This document shows, in pieces, positions 11,208 through 24,936 of a stretch of DNA of 64,000 nucleotides. The position numbers were made by a program, and so were the translations under genes. The DNA lies in NCBI GenBank assembly GCA_016647705.1, contig CM028336.1:17186880-17250879 (forward strand), written 5' to 3'. The first letter of the stretch is position 1. Every line of letters begins with the position of its first letter. Below the pieces are notes generated by a model. It did not search any database, was not told the origin of the DNA, and saw only the letters and a program-made list of their open reading frames with translations. The DNA comes from Eucommia ulmoides. Taxonomy: Eukaryota > Streptophyta > Magnoliopsida > Garryales > Eucommiaceae.

Positions 11208-12060
11208 ATCTCCCATTTTTTATGATGACAATTAATTTTGATATTTTATCATTAAAATTATGTAGCCACACTCCCCTCAAATATGCGAACTAGTTTTATA
11301 CGTATTTAAGATCATGATGAGATTTTTTTTTTCAAGAATATGCAATGAGAGATTAAAAATATATTCAAAGCATATTATAATTTATAAAATTTTATTTCTT
11401 CCCCTTTCTAAATACTTTTATGAATTTATGCATCAAAAACATCATAACTTCTCCTCCTTTGTCATCTTAAAAAAGTGGGGAGGTAGCATAAAAACATTTA
11501 CTCTAGATATACATCATTATGTCTTGTCATTCCCAAACCTTGAATGATTTTCATAATTTCTCACGATAAGTTTGGAAAACCAATATCATAGTAAAATTAC
11601 CCCCCCAGAATAATATAATCTTAGATCAAAGATTTTCAAAAGATTTTTTAAACTTTCAAAAATAACCATAATTTTGTAAGAATAAACATTGATGCTTAAA
11701 AATGATGTGATTAATTTCCTTTTGAATCTTGAATACAAATTCACTAGAGTTCACAATTTATCAAAAGCTTATTTTTTATATGAAGATCAAATAATTAAAA
11801 ACAAAATTTTTCAATAAAATTAAGAATCAATTATACATGAAGAAAGCAACTCACAAGTAAATCAATTTTGAGGTAATATACGAGATTAAGCATTAACATA
11901 TCAAAATATAGCCATCCAAACATCACCCAAAAAGACAATATCATCCATAAGCCTAGCTAATACTTCAATATCCTCCATAATACCTATTACGTACCAGAAG
12001 TTTGAAATTTGTCTTAAAAATATTACATACTAAGAGATAATTTATGAAAATGGACCAGGG
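11208..12060 (-). mobile_element. Probable 3' internal remnant of the SIRE-like element
   Basis: The polypurine-tract complement sits at 11208-11221 and is followed by AT-rich sequence without recognisable domains up to 12060. Position next to the LTR suggests the 3' non-coding part of its internal region. The open frame at 11314-11547 is AT-rich and matches nothing. Confidence 0.35.
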
Positions 12061-13250
12061 CTAGAGAAAGGGTAAAATATGGAACAAGAGGGCTACTAGA
12101 CGGCGGTGGTTGGTAGTAAGAACTTCATGGACAGGCCGTTCCAAGAGGCATCTGCTGATAAAAGGAACTCGACATGCTAGTTTTTCTAGGGTTGAAAATT
12201 CTTCATTATCCCATGAAGTTGCTCTATTGAATTTTCCATCCTCCCCATTTGTTGATCCATTAAGGTCGATCCTTCCTACTTGAGTGGAGATTCCATCAAG
12301 TCGTTCATTGATTCCTTGAATTCGCCAGTCAACCACCTCAGTATATTGCTGAAAATTATCAAATTGATCTTGCAAATAATTCATCCTTTGATACATTCCA
12401 TCAAATCCTACTCTCTCATCTCCTCTCCTCTCTCAACTTCCTTTTCTCCATCTTCTCATTTTCTTTTAACCCATATATTTTCCACATTCTCATAACCCAA
12501 TAAGATAATAATATTTGTATTCAAATGTGATAAACATGTCACAACATGTGCAGGGCAATCATCATCAGTAGGAACACCAAAACTTTCAAGAATTCGTTGA
12601 ATCGCATCCCTGTAAGGTAAAACATGTGAAGACGCTCCCAATTGATATTTCATATGTTCAAACATAAGGTAAGAAAGATCGATTTTTGCTCCATTTACAA
12701 TAGAAAAAAGAATATATGTATCAAAATCTATGTCAGTCGTACGATTTCCCCCACGTGGAGCAGCAGAATGTGATTATAGAATGAATAATCCCATTTTCCA
12801 AACTCAAAGTGTTAGCCTTGGCATTAGTAATATTTATATCTCTTCGGGCTTAATTGATATTAAAATTTGGGAAGATCCAATAAGAATTGTTTCTAGGATA
12901 GACAATTCATCTTGGAATTTTAAGAGTATCAACAAACGCATCTAGAGACAATTCGATATCTACCCCATTAACATATGAACGGAGTCTATCGTTCACAATT
13001 GATAGATTACTATAAAATATTTTCACCCAATGCGAGAACCAAGTGTTACTTTGTGACAAAAACTCAGTCCATCCCAAGACGTTAAATTTTTACCCAAAAT
13101 CAGTATCATTATTTCTTAAATTTGTGAAATCCACCAGCCTACCACAAACAACTTTTCGTTGGAGAAAACGAAATGAACACAAAAAATAGGTTAGATCTTA
13201 CTTGAAACCCGAAGAACCCACGAACCATGAAAACGACTTGAAATCACACA
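12061..13250 (-). pseudogene. Retroelement-associated 'putative plant transposon protein' fossil
   Basis: Minus-strand blocks such as FLSQSNTWFSHWVKIFYSNL, YVNGVDIEL and KIDLSYLMFEHMKYQL, followed by VLPYRDAIQRILESFGV, follow the order seen in the 'putative plant transposon protein' family. That family accompanies some plant retroelements. The end near 12061-12396 is predicted to form a short coiled coil. The copy is broken, with several interruptions. Assignment is from memory of family shape, so the exact element is uncertain. Confidence 0.45.
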
Positions 13251-13289
13251 CCAAAATCGGTACCAAGACTGAGCGGCGGAAGCTTGAGT

Positions 13290-16200
13290 AAAATTTCTTT
13301 TATTGATTCACAAAATATTGAAAATACATTAAAAAAATGAAACATTGAGAACTTACAGAGATATCTTGAGCAAACACATTTTGAGTAAGGTTAAAAGGTT
13401 TAGAACCTCTAAGTTCTTAACCTATTTTGGGTGAGGGGACTCTCTTGAAATTTTGAACACTCATGCTTACTTGGGATGAAATTTAAAAAAATTTCGTGTC
13501 CTCAAAATAAAAAGATAAGTCCTTATAAAGAGTTCGGACTTCAAATTTTATGAATTACAATTAAATAAAAGATAAAAAGAAATATTTTACTTTTTGAAAA
13601 GTAAACTTTTGCTTTTGAAAATTGATGCCACAATCTTCGTCTTTTTCTCGAAAGTAGATGCCTTCTTTTGACAAAGTGGTTCCATCTTTTTGAAAAGTAA
13701 CTTTATTCTTTTTAAAATTTGATGTCTTCTTTTGTTTTTGTCTTGAACAGTTATCTCCTTTTGAAAATTGAATTCACGTTTCATCCTTAATTCTTTTGCC
13801 TTTTGAAAATATGGCCTTGCTTGCTTGAAGAAGATAAAAGATCTTTTATCTCTTAGCTTTTCCCTTTTTGAGGGCTTTGTTTCTTTTGTTTCTTGATTTT
13901 TCTACTTCTCTATCACAGAAACCTGCCAAATTTTCTAATGGAGTAAGAATGATTGATCTTGAAGATGAGGCGGAGGATGGTGGTTGGATTTCATCACTAG
14001 ATTTATCGGTGTCTGGACTTGAAGTTATGTTTTCAATGCGTTTTTGAATCTGGTTTTGTTGAGCTTGGATATGGTGGTTTTTCTTGGATTTTGAAGAGGT
14101 TGGAGAAATGGGTTCTTTGGCTTTCTTTTTTGGAGAGGTTAGAGATTTTGAGGCATCTGGTGAGTTGAGGCCCAAATGATTTTGTTTCATCCAAGCTTGA
14201 ACCTTTCCTTGTGTGAGGTCGAACCTTCCCCACCATTTTATTTTGAAAAGCTTTCTAAGTGTTGGAAATGGACTAAAAGAACTTGAACCATTAACTATAG
14301 AGTAATCCCAACAGAAGATCCAGGTGACCGAGAACTATAAGCAAATGAGCATGAATTTTGAAATCTCATTTTGAAATTCATTTGTGAAAATATTTTGAGT
14401 TGAGAAATATAGGAAGTCATCTAAAATTTGTTTTGGTAAAATTATGGGACTGAGTCCGAATTTGAGAAACCATGAATGAAACCAGAGAGGAAGATCTTTA
14501 TTGATATTTTTGTCGAAATGAAGGAACTATAAATGATCATAATTTTTTAGATAAAAGAATTTTTCCCAAGCTTGAACGTAGTCTCCATAATCATAATATT
14601 GGGGTTCAAATCAACCTTTGAGGCTTCTTTGAGAACGAGGATTATTCACCTAGTCAGTAGGAGTTAGAACCTTGCAAATTCGGAGTTTTGAGAAAATGAC
14701 TTTTGAAGGGTTCTTTTGGTCGGTAGTACGAGTAATAATGACAGATTCGGTTTCTACCAAGATCAGTTCATAGAACACTTGAGATTTATGGAGGTTGTCT
14801 AGTAGAAAATGATAATTTGTAGGAAAACCTTTTTGATGCATTCGAATGGAATTATAGAACTCCACTCTTTTTCTATTATAAAGAGATCTTTGAAGACGCC
14901 ATTTTTATTAACATATTCTTCTTTTGAAGAGTCTTGAGCAACCCTCATTGAGGAAGAGGGGACTCTAACAGCTTGTTTGTAATCTAGCGGCTGGAATATA
15001 TTTTGAGTAAATGGGCTTGGCACGCTGGCAAAGTTGTTGTAATAGTCATTAGCTTTATTAGGTTTTGAAGCCATATTTTTTCTTTCCTTAATTAAAATCT
15101 CTTGTTAAAAAATCTGGTAAAGTGTTTGATGATCCTTTTATAAATTCAATTTGAAAATTGAGTACTGATAAAATAGCTTGTCATCTAGCAAATATTTGTT
15201 TGGAAACTAGGTTTTTAACGTTTTTTTCTAAAACTTCTTTTGCACTTTTGTAATCAATTCGAAGTAAAAATTATTTGTTATATAGGCCATCTTGAAATTT
15301 TTGAATACATAAAACAATAGATAATTTTTTTTTTTGATAGTCGAGTAATTGACTTGAGATCCTAACGATGATCCACTATGATACCTGACATTGGACTCCT
15401 TGCCATCTATCTTTTGCTTAAGGATTCCTTCATATTCTATATCTAAGGCATCGGCTTCTATAATTATAAAGGCTTGAGGGTGAGGAATACTAAGATATAG
15501 TAGGATTTTAACATGGGTTTTAACTTTTCTAACCACATTTGTATGCTCATCTAACCAAGCGGACGAATTTTTCTTAAGTATTCTAAACAATGGTTTAAGT
15601 AAAATTCTAAGTTTTGGACTAAAATCTGCCACATAATTTAAGCATCCTAAAAGTCTTTGTAATTGATTTTTATCTTTGATTTCATATGGGAATTCATCTG
15701 CAAACTCTATTGCTCTATGAATTGGAGTAATGGTCCCTTGATAAATATCATAACCTAAAAATCTACTAAACCATTTGCTTTTGATAATATTAAAGAAAAT
15801 GTTTAAATGTTTGAAGTGTTGTTTTATTGATTCTGAAAATACTAAAACATCACCAATATACACTATGGTAAATTTCGTATGTGGATTAAAAATTTCATTC
15901 ATAACATTTTGAAATTCTGATAGAGCATTTTTTAGACCAAAATGTATTACGTTCCATTCGTAATGACCAAATGGTACTACGAATGCTATAATATATTTAT
16001 CTCCTTCATATATTTGAATTTACCAAAATCCTAATTTCATGTCAAATCTTTGGAATATTGATGCATTAGAAAACCTATTTAATAAATCTTTTTTATTAGG
16101 TATTGGATATGTAATCCATTGAAGGACTTTATTTAATGGTTTATAACTAATAACTAATCTTGGTGCTCATCTTTCTATTTTAGTTTGATTTCTAACATAG

Positions 16201-17304
16201 AAGGCGGAACAACTGCAAGGAGATCTGCCTTTTCTAATTATAATCATTTTTCCAGTAATTCTTTAATTTCCTTTTTACAACATTCCAATAATTCTTGATT
16301 CATTTGAATTGGTTTGATTTTTTTGGGAATTTTTTCTTCAGAAAATTCTTTTATATAGGGAAATTTTTATCGAATGTTTCTTTCTTGACCAAAAAGCGTT
16401 TAGGAGATTGGAACAAACTTCATTTTTTAATAATCCTTTGAATTGATTTACCCGTTTAATTGATTTCTTTATTTTTTAATTATTCTTCAATTTTTTTTAT
16501 AATAAATTTATTTTCCCAAATATTTGATATGTTTTCTCTTATTTTGGATGACATTAATATTTTTAAATCTTTTGTAGAAAATTCAATGGGCCTAACTCAC
16601 TCTCAAAAGACACCTTGTAAGAGGAGGATTACCCTTAGCTTTATATATAGCTCAGGATCAAGTAATACAAGCGACGTGGGATTCAACATCTTTTATAGTA
16701 TTGATCTCTTTTTGCTCCATTTCGATTAAAAAATAAAAATGCACTTCTTGTTCAGTAATTTTTGCTTGAATTCCTTCATTGTAAACAAAGAATAGGTAAA
16801 GCAAAGTGAAAAATGGTGCTCCTAATATTATTGATTGTCGTATATCCTTGACCAATATGAAAGTAGTCCGAGACATATATTTTGATTGTTGCAAATATGA
16901 ACATTTGAGATTTTGTAATTTATATTTAATTATGAACTATTTGCACCATAAAGTCTTTTAGTTATTTTTTCATAGTATTGAGTTGGAATTAAACCTTCTT
17001 GAACACAATTTAAGTTTGCTCCTTTATCTAGCAAGACTTGTCCTTCTATTATGAAGTTATTATTTATAACTAATTTTACTTTTGAATACCATTTGTGAAT
17101 ATTAACCCTTGACATATATCCTAGAAAGGCTTGTTGATCATTAGTTTGACCTGTATTAATTTCTTCTTCAGAACTTGAGTTTTCTTGGATAACCTCTTTG
17201 CCCTTAAAGCTATTATTATTCTTTCGAATAGTTTTGAGTTGTTCCAACATCTTCTTGAAGTATTTTAATGTGTTTTTTCATATTTTTAATTTCTTGTTGT
17301 AAAT
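13290..17304 (-). mobile_element. Endogenous caulimovirid (pararetrovirus) fossil, minus copy, 3' segment: protease, RT, RNase H, downstream ORF
   Basis: Reading down the minus strand, 16930-17250 holds a retropepsin-like block (LLDKGANLNCVQEGL). 15900-16440 holds the first part of the reverse transcriptase, and 15228-15902 its second part (FLGYDIYQGTITP, LQRLLGCLNYV) running into RNase H (IIIEADALDIEYEGILKQ). Order and motifs fit Caulimoviridae, not Gypsy or Copia: there is no integrase. After RNase H come two lysine- and serine-rich frames (14650-15074 and 13846-14236), listed separately. The copy is broken, with many interruptions. It continues at 22312-23371 and 31885-32172 beyond later insertions. 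Genus not assigned; it looks closest to the Petuvirus/florendovirus side, an inference. Confidence 0.8.
13846..15074 (-). pseudogene. Caulimovirid downstream ORF region (function unknown)
   Basis: Downstream of RNase H in the minus caulimovirid copy, a frame opens at 15074 with MASKPNKANDYYNNFASVPS. Further along are lysine- and serine-rich blocks ending at 13846. The position matches that of the transactivator/inclusion-body or accessory ORF in some Caulimoviridae. I see no diagnostic motif for it, so no function is assigned. Broken fossil. Confidence 0.4.
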
Positions 17305-19330
17305 TGTAACACCCCAAACCCCGGGGTCATTACTAGGTTCTTCTCCTTTTATTATGGAGAAATATTCGTAAAACATTTACCAATCCGCCTCTATTTGGTT
17401 ATTATACAAAATTAGTACAAGGACCGCAACAATTTAGAGTTTACTACAATATTGATACTGTTCATACATATACCATTACTATTGTTGCGTCACTATTCAC
17501 GTGATACTATTCACACGTGTACTTTTCACAAACTTGAGTACTAATACGAATATAATTATTAGTGCAGCTCTTTTTTATAAAATCCTGCAACAAATACTGA
17601 AGAGGGGGTGAGCTCAACGTGCTCAATAGGAAAATCCATCAATTCTCTTACCTTTTTCTAATTTTTATAGAAAATACATGAGTTTGTAAACTAGAATACC
17701 CTGACTGGATCTTTTATAAACAAAACAATATATAATGCATTTGCACATCATAATAAAACACGCTCTTAAAATAAAATCCAAGTAGAAAAATTTTAAAGCA
17801 CAAACACAACAAGTGTATCACTGCGATACCTGGTGACCGAACTGTACCACTACGAATCTATACTATCTAGTGAGATACTCACGTAACCTGGAGTATCTCC
17901 CGCGCGGGTTGAGGAATTTGCACCCAAGGTCAACTCCACGATAACTCAATATTCTTAGTCCTCACATGATATCATCACAACACCACCAGCCATATATATT
18001 TAACACACAAATATATATTTCCTTTATCATATCAGATTTGCCCAAAATTTAACTTTTTACCGCAAACTCAATTTCATTTGAAAACACTTTTTTCAAATAA
18101 ACACACAAGAATACATACATATAGTGTATGCTCAAAAATACATAAGAGAATGGATATGATCCCCTACCTCAAGATGCGAGCAGCCACCTAGCAATCTCGA
18201 GTCATCTTGTTTCAGCTCACCCAGCTGCTAGAAGCAAAATTAAACATCATCTTTATTAATATCATCACTTTATGCGTGTACCCTTAATATCCCAATATTT
18301 CTTAAGGGGGTATTGCGCGTGTGAGAACCATTTACTGTGAACATTCAATTTTTTTCGCTCATTTTACCATTATTTAAAATTTATTTATGTTCTTCTTATA
18401 TTTTTCTATGAAAATAGACATCCCAATATTTAAAACTCACATTGAATCACCAGATTTTGGTTTTTCTACATTTAGTTAGATTTTTTCAAAGTTCAGCAAA
18501 CAAGCTATTAGAACATTACGGGACTGCATTCAATGAACTTTCAGGGTCTATTTTGGTATCATTTCGGGTTCAAAATTCACTATATAATAGCACAAAATGA
18601 TTCTCATTGAGTCTAGTTTCGTTTTCCATAAGTTTCATATTTTTTCGATTTGTCTACGAATTGATATGAATTTTTAAAGTTACGTTGTTCGGGGAAATGA
18701 AGTGCAGAATTTGCACTTCGTAATTTCGGTTCTTTAGTTTCTTTGATACCCAAAGCTACTATACCACGTTTTTTTTTTGCTCTTCTAAGGCGTAGAGTTC
18801 ATCCCAAACAATCATACAACCATTTTAATTCAACTAAAGTTCATGTACATCATGATTTTTTCCTTGGATTTCCTCTCTTAAAACCAAAAAAACAAGGTTT
18901 AAGCACCAAATCTCATGAAGAAAGTAAAAATAAGATTTTTATACATGTTTATTTTGCCAAATCTCAAGTCAAATTCGACCTAACTAACTCACACATGATA
19001 ATTCAAGTTTTAATAGGTTAGTTTTACATCTTAACCCTTAGATCCATGAGAAATCATGCTAAAACTTCAATTGTAATTTCTAGGGTTTTCGAAACTTACC
19101 AAATATGAGTTCTTCATTCCTCCAAGAGTTAATTTCACTCATAGATCTCCTCAATTTCTTAATCTAAATCCCCAAGCCCTTTCTTCTTCTCCCTTTCTCT
19201 CTTGAATGATCTTCTCTCTCTCTCTCTTTTTTCCTCTCATCTTCCCTTAGGTTCAAGAAGGTTGAGAGAGAAATACAAGAAGTGTTTTTTTTTTTTTTTT
19301 TTTTTTTGTCTTGATCTCCCCCTCACGTTT

Positions 19331-22066
19331 TTGGGGTTGTGCAGCGGACGGATTAACCCACTAAACCAACCCAAACTGTCCAAAAACCACCTGAAATGTG
19401 ACCAACCCGAACAGACCCGCGTATTGCGCTGGCTACACTACCCCAACCCGCCACTGTTCAAGTCCCCCTAAAAGTACGGTAAGTAAAAGAAAAAAATCTG
19501 ATGTGTGGAATCATTTTGATGAATTTGAAATAGGGGGTGAATCAAAAGCATCATGTTTATATTGTAAAAAAATTTATCGTGCTAATTCAAAGTGTCACGG
19601 TACAAGTACTTTAAGAAATCATTTGCATAGTTGTCCTAAATATCCGTATAAAGAACAACTTAAGAGGAAAGCAACATTGGGTTTTAAACCTAAAAAAATT
19701 GGAGAAGAGGGTGGTCAACTTGTTGTATTAAGTTTTAATCAAGAAGACGCTAAAAAGGCTTTTGCAGAGATGATCATAATTGATGAATTGCCTTTTAGAT
19801 TTGTGGAAAATTATGGGTTTAGGAGGTTTTGTATTGCTTTGCAACCGAAATGGTTAAATATTTCTCGATACACAATTGCTCGTGATATAATGAAGATTTT
19901 TGATGTAGAAAGAGAAAACTTTTGAAAGGTTGTAGGATATGTTTGACTACAAACACATGGACGTCCATTCAAAATTTAAATTATATGTGTTTGACATGTC
20001 ATTTCGTAAATGATGATTGGAAACTTGAAAAAAGAATATTGAATTTTTGCATTGTTGACGATCATAAAGGGGAGAATTGGTAAAAAGATTGAGCAATGTT
20101 TGCTTGGATGGGGAATTGAGGGATTTTTCACTTTAACGGTGGATAATACTAGTTCAAATAATCTTACCATTAAATGTTTTACAAAAGGTGACAAAAAATT
20201 GGAAAGGCACAATTTTTGGTCACGAGCTTTTACATATGAGATGTTGTACTCACATCTTAAATTTGATAGTTGTGGAAGGGTTAAAAGACTTAGATGATTC
20301 TATTCAAATGGTTCGTGGAGCAGTAAGATATGTTAAATTGTCGCCTAGTCAATTTCAATCTTTCTTGAAATGCGTTAATATGTTGAAAATTGAGTTTAAA
20401 AGTCTTTTGTGCCTTGGTATGCCAACAAGGTGGAATTCCACCTACAAAATGTTAGATTCTGCTGGGAAGTTTGAAAAGACATTTGAAAGATTAGACGTTG
20501 AGAATCCTAGATTTTGTGTTTATTTTCTTGAAAAAGATATGAGTGATATAACTGGATCTCCTCCGAATGATGAAGATTGGGTAAGATGTCGTGCGTTTGT
20601 TAAATTTTTGAAACTATTTTATGAGGCAATGAAACGTTTCTCTGGTACTTTGTATGTTACTTCGAACTCATTTTTCGATGAGATTTTTATAATTCGAAGC
20701 GCAATTGATCGTTTTATCTTGATTCAAGATAATGGGGTAGCTAAAATGGTGATGAATATGAAATCAAAATTTAACAAGTACTGAGGAAATAGGGACAAAA
20801 TTAATGTTATTTTGTATGTAGCTGTTTTGTTAGATCCAAGGAAGAAGCTTTCATATCTCCAATTTTATTTTTCGAAAATGTACACTACTGAAATTGCAAA
20901 TTTATTGATTGACAATGTGAAGCTTGCTATAAATCGATTGTATGAATGCTATTCTTCTATGGAGTCAATGAGAACGCATGTTGAAACTAAGGTTGGGAGT
21001 AGCCCAAATGAGAGTGGGAGTGGGGATGTGACTTCTACGTCAATTATAGAGTTAGATATTATGGATGAAAATCCACATATGTTGATTGCTTCCCAATTTG
21101 AGAGTTTTATGGAAGGAAAAATAGATATGGGGGGTGGGTCTGAGGTAGAAAAGTATTTAAATGAATTACCTGAAAGGACTAAGGATGAAAATTTTGATAT
21201 TTTGGATTGGTGGAAGGTTAACTGTAATAGATATAAAGTGTTGACTTTGGTACCTCGTGATGTATTGCATGTTCATGTGTCAACTGTGGCGTCAGAGTCT
21301 GCATTTAGTATTGGGGGGCGAATATTGGATCCATTTCGTAGTTCATTGTCCCCTCAAATGGTTGAGCGTCTTGTTTGTGCACAAAATTGGTTGTTATATT
21401 CAGTGCCAATATCTCTTCGCAATATAATGGATGAGGTCAAGGAATTTGAAAAAGATATCAAAACAGGTTTGTATTATTTAAGTTTTTTATTTTATATAAT
21501 TTAATTTTTTATTGTTCATAATATTGAGATGGGATTTACTAATTATTTGATTTAATTTATGACAAGTTCTTGATCAATCAGCTTCAAGTTCAATAAGCGA
21601 ACAATCAAGCACTATTACTATTTGTTGATTATGCAGACCACGTGGTTAAGTTTGTCTTTATATTTTATTTTTTTAATTCTTGTTTCGGTATCTATATTTA
21701 GTTGTTTAGTTAATTATTAATTGGATTGTAATAGTGAGCTTGCATCTTTAGATTTTATTTTTTGCGTTTGTAATTTTTTTTATATTTTTTTGTTATTGTA
21801 ATTTTATGATTATTTTTTTTGCAAGTTTTAGTAATGTGATGATTTGTTTGTCTTTTAGCAATATTTATTAGCCCAAACCATAATTAATCACAAACCACAT
21901 ATTATTGGGCGGTTTACAGTTTGAAGTAGTCAACCCGTACACTTCAACACGCTCCAACCCGCACACTAGTGGACGGTCAACGGTTTAAAGTAGTGCAAAC
22001 TGCATAGTAATGGTTTGGTCTACGATTTTAGCTCAAATCGCCCCAATCCGACCGCCACACACCCCT
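19331..22066 (+). mobile_element. hAT (Ac-like, RICESLEEPER-type) DNA transposon, degraded
   Basis: The right end reads, as complement, CAGGGGTGTGTGGCGGTCGG. The left end is TTGGGGTTGTGCAGCGGACGG, a diverged partner. Total length is 2.7 kb. A clear 8-bp duplication is not visible (left flank TCACGTTT, right flank TTTCCACA), so the ends may be off by a few bases or eroded. Subterminal regions carry AACCCG/ACGGTCAACGG-type repeats. It lies inside the LTR at 17305-22311, so it is the younger of the two. Confidence 0.75.
19398..21504 (+). pseudogene. hAT transposase, BED zinc finger to C-terminal dimerisation domain
   Basis: An N-terminal BED-type zinc finger is seen at about 19480-19640 (WNHFDEF, CLYCKKIY, LRNHLHSCPKY). 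The RNase H-like core region follows (TNTWTS around 19950, TVDNTSSNN at about 20130, RWNSTYKML at about 20430). The hAT C-terminal dimerisation domain is near 21150-21420 (DILDWWKVN, STVASESAFSIGGRI, SLSPQMVERLVC). The reading frame shifts at about 19922, 20080 and 20180-20230, and a TGA at 20782-20784 stands where the family has tryptophan. The gene is therefore a pseudogene, with most of the catalytic scaffold still readable. Confidence 0.85.
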
Positions 22067-22311
22067 GTTTTCCACACAATGGATTTACTATACAAGATTT
22101 TTTTTTTTAATATTTTTTTTCTTATACTAATTACACTAACACCCCCATATGTTTTATAATATTATCATCAAACCCTAAAATTATACTTGTGCCCCCAAAA
22201 TTATAAAATATTCATATTTATCTCAAGATTTTCAGGATATATTAAAATAACCCCAAGAATATTTAACTATAAAATATTATTTTTCGAAATATAAATTTTC
22301 GGGATATTACA

Positions 22312-23371
22312 TATATCTTGAATCGTAAATTGAGGTTTTTTTTTACAATATCTTCTAATTATGTCTTGCACATTATATTCTTCTTTTATTCTTTTGGGTT
22401 GTTCATCCCAGGTTAATTGATCCTTCAACTTGAGTAAATATTCATTCTTAATTTCGGAATCTTGTATATGTTCTATCATATCTAACATGCTTTTACTTTC
22501 TTTTGAAATTACATCTATTAATTTTGAGTGTTTTGCATATATTCTAGATCTCATATTTTTATTATATAATTGTTTAGAATGTTCATCATCTATATCCTTT
22601 GTTTTTGACAAGGTATTGACCTTATTATCCTTTAGGCTTAATTTTCATAATTTTTCGTTGACTGTGTCCAACAGTTCGTTAATGTCATCAGGATCTTTAA
22701 TCCCTATGTTAAACTTGATATTATCCTCTATTTCAAAGATTTTATGAATAGGTTTTTGTATCTCATTTTTTTATTTTGTATTTCCCTTAGATTTTGACGG
22801 TTTTGCTTTTTCCAAGTTTTCTAGAATATTTTTAATTCTGTTTAATTGATTAGTGGCGGTATGGAGTATTTGATTAGTATAATTATTTTAACAAATGACA
22901 TGGTCTATTGGATTTGAAAGGTGACATCCATTTTTTGAAATGAGAGGCTATAACCTTAAAATCATTATAATCTATTTCAATTGATTCTAATGGTGGATGA
23001 ATCGAATTAATATTTTGATCTTTATTTGACACTTTCCACGATTTCTTGACTGTTTGAAGGGTTTGAACATATTTTTTCTTATAATAATCAAAGAAAAGTA
23101 TATTCTTCTTTTCTTTCATCATTTTTTTCCATTTTTATTTAATTTTTTCTCTTTCTTCCTCCGGATGTTTTTTTTTAAAAAAATTATATCTATCTCTTGA
23201 ATGACTTTGATCCATAAATTCTTTTCTTAAATATTCCATGTCAATTTCGAATTATGTATTAAGGGTAAAAAATTGATTATTTCTTTAATTTTCATCTAGA
23301 ACTTGAGAAGCAGTTGGAGAGAAAGATTATTCAGATTCTTCTTTATAAATTTCATGAAGTATATTTGTTTT
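22312..23371 (-). mobile_element. Caulimovirid fossil, minus copy, middle segment
   Basis: The minus strand carries the same blocks as the plus copy at 33.3-35.4 kb: a lysine-rich, coiled-coil-prone stretch with FFDYYKKKYVQTLQTVKK, and an ISKESKSMLDMIEHIQDSEI block with LLKLKDQL before the protease linker. It is bounded on the left by the solo LTR and on the right by the Copia composite. Broken fossil, less complete here than the plus copy. Confidence 0.75.
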
Positions 23372-23773
23372 TGTAAACTTATGCAGAAACATAAAAATGG
23401 AAGTGTACCTTTCGGATTCGGCAGACTTGTTTACAACCGTTCCTCATTTCTTCTCTCGTCGGCAAGAAAAATACTACAAGAATATTTTTCGATAATATTC
23501 ACATATTCACTAACTAAGGCCACTCAAATTATCTATAATATGATAGGATAGAGATCTTAATGTATCGACGCATATTTATAGAAAAAATCTCAAAGGATAT
23601 ATCCGTTCCAATGGGTACATACCGAAAAGGTATGTCCATTCCAACGGATGTCTATCGAAAAGACGTGATCTTTAAGAATAAGAGGTGCACCCATTCACAT
23701 GGTGACTCTCCATTAATCATAGGGCCCATGTGTACGCTCTACGAGTCGAACCGACCTGCTCTATAATCCAACA
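23372..23773 (-). repeat. Copia LTR 1 (3' LTR of the composite)
   Basis: 402 bp from TGTAAACTTATG to AATCCAACA. It is followed by TCTCCCACTC, the complement of the polypurine tract GAGTGGGAGA. Its left edge abuts caulimovirid sequence. Confidence 0.85.
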
Positions 23774-24069
23774 TCTCCCACTCAGATGCAGTAGGCACCA
23801 AATGTGTTTCTCTCTTTAAACTCATGCATTATACCCTCTTCATACATGTTAGTGGTGTGTACGACCGACAAGTATCTTCAAACAATGTAGGAGCACCATA
23901 TTAAATTTCTATCAAACTAACATAGCAACATCCCGCTACAAAATAAAATACTCGTCTATGCCTCAGACCAATTCAGTCATATCAAATTCAGCATTTCTAA
24001 CCCCTCTAGAGTTTAAAACTCAGAACATGCTTAATCTCCTTTTGCAGTAGCATGCTTATTTCCAAAAAT

Positions 24070-24106
24070 CAAAAAATAATATATATATATATATATATAT
24101 AATATA
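24070..24106. repeat. (TA)n microsatellite
   Basis: A pure TA run of about 20 bases with AT-rich flanks in the Copia 3' non-coding region. The homologous place at 31072-31094 carries the same repeat. Confidence 0.8.
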
Positions 24107-24936
24107 ATTTTTGAAAAATAACTTTATATGTGGTGGCCACCATTAAGCACCGTACACTGCAATTTTCACAAGATGTGTTACTAAATTGTCTTCCTTTGAT
24201 CCTCATGTTACTCAACTTCTATTTGACTGCTTTCCTAGACATGTCCCTTTAAACCGCATCATTCATGGCCATTGGATAACAAGCTAAAGTAGCAACATCA
24301 AATTTCTGAATCATAACATAGTTCAAAGTCATAAGGGCACAATTAGATCATTATTAGTGATCTACATATATGTATATAGGGCTCACACAGTAAGAAAGCA
24401 GGGATCCATTTCTCACTCCCTATGTGGTCGTCTTAAAGCACATGTATTATGATTTTACATGCTACGGTATTATACTTACAAAAGAAAATGAGGATGTCAA
24501 TCTAAATTATCGTACTAATCTAAGTCCAATCACTACATAAGTGATTGACTTGAGAACTTCAAGTTGGTATCTCCTCGAGTATCCACTTGAAATCTCACAT
24601 TCGGCTATTCTCAGGCTACATGAAGTGTGGGAAACTTCCATGTTTGGTTTTTCATAAATCTCATCTTGGCTCGTCCAAGGCGACATTGTAAAGAATTTTC
24701 TAACTCAATTTTCAGAATTCTAAAGTTTCATCTCGCATGCTATCTCAGCGTCGAGGCTGGTTGCTGTGTGAGTAGCTAACCATTTAGACTAGTGACATCT
24801 ACCATCATGGTAAAATGTGTGCTATAGCAAATATCTTAAATCGTTTATCATACTTTTAATAAATGCAAATAAAGTATAAAATTGTAAATGTGCATTGCGG
24901 TACAAATATATAAAGCTAATAAATCAAACATATCTT

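Larger units (their letters stand above)
17305..22311. mobile_element. Solo LTR (TGTAACACCCC type, probably Gypsy) interrupted by a hAT
   Basis: The element starts TGTAACACCCCAAACCCC and ends GGGATATTACA, so its termini are inverted TGTAAC/ATTACA. It is flanked by TAAAT (17300-17304) and TATAT (22312-22316), a five-base duplication with one difference. The caulimovirid sequence resumes on both sides, as the parallel copy at 35.4 kb shows. Without the hAT it is about 2.27 kb, a length known for long Gypsy LTRs such as Tekay/Del. No internal domains are present, so it is read as a solo LTR. Superfamily is inferred from termini and length. Confidence 0.7.

Noticed and set aside
19331-22066. hAT as source of the non-autonomous element at 62234-63333
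   Set aside because: Their terminal repeats differ (CAGGGGTGTG versus CAAGGTTTTA), so they belong to different hAT families.
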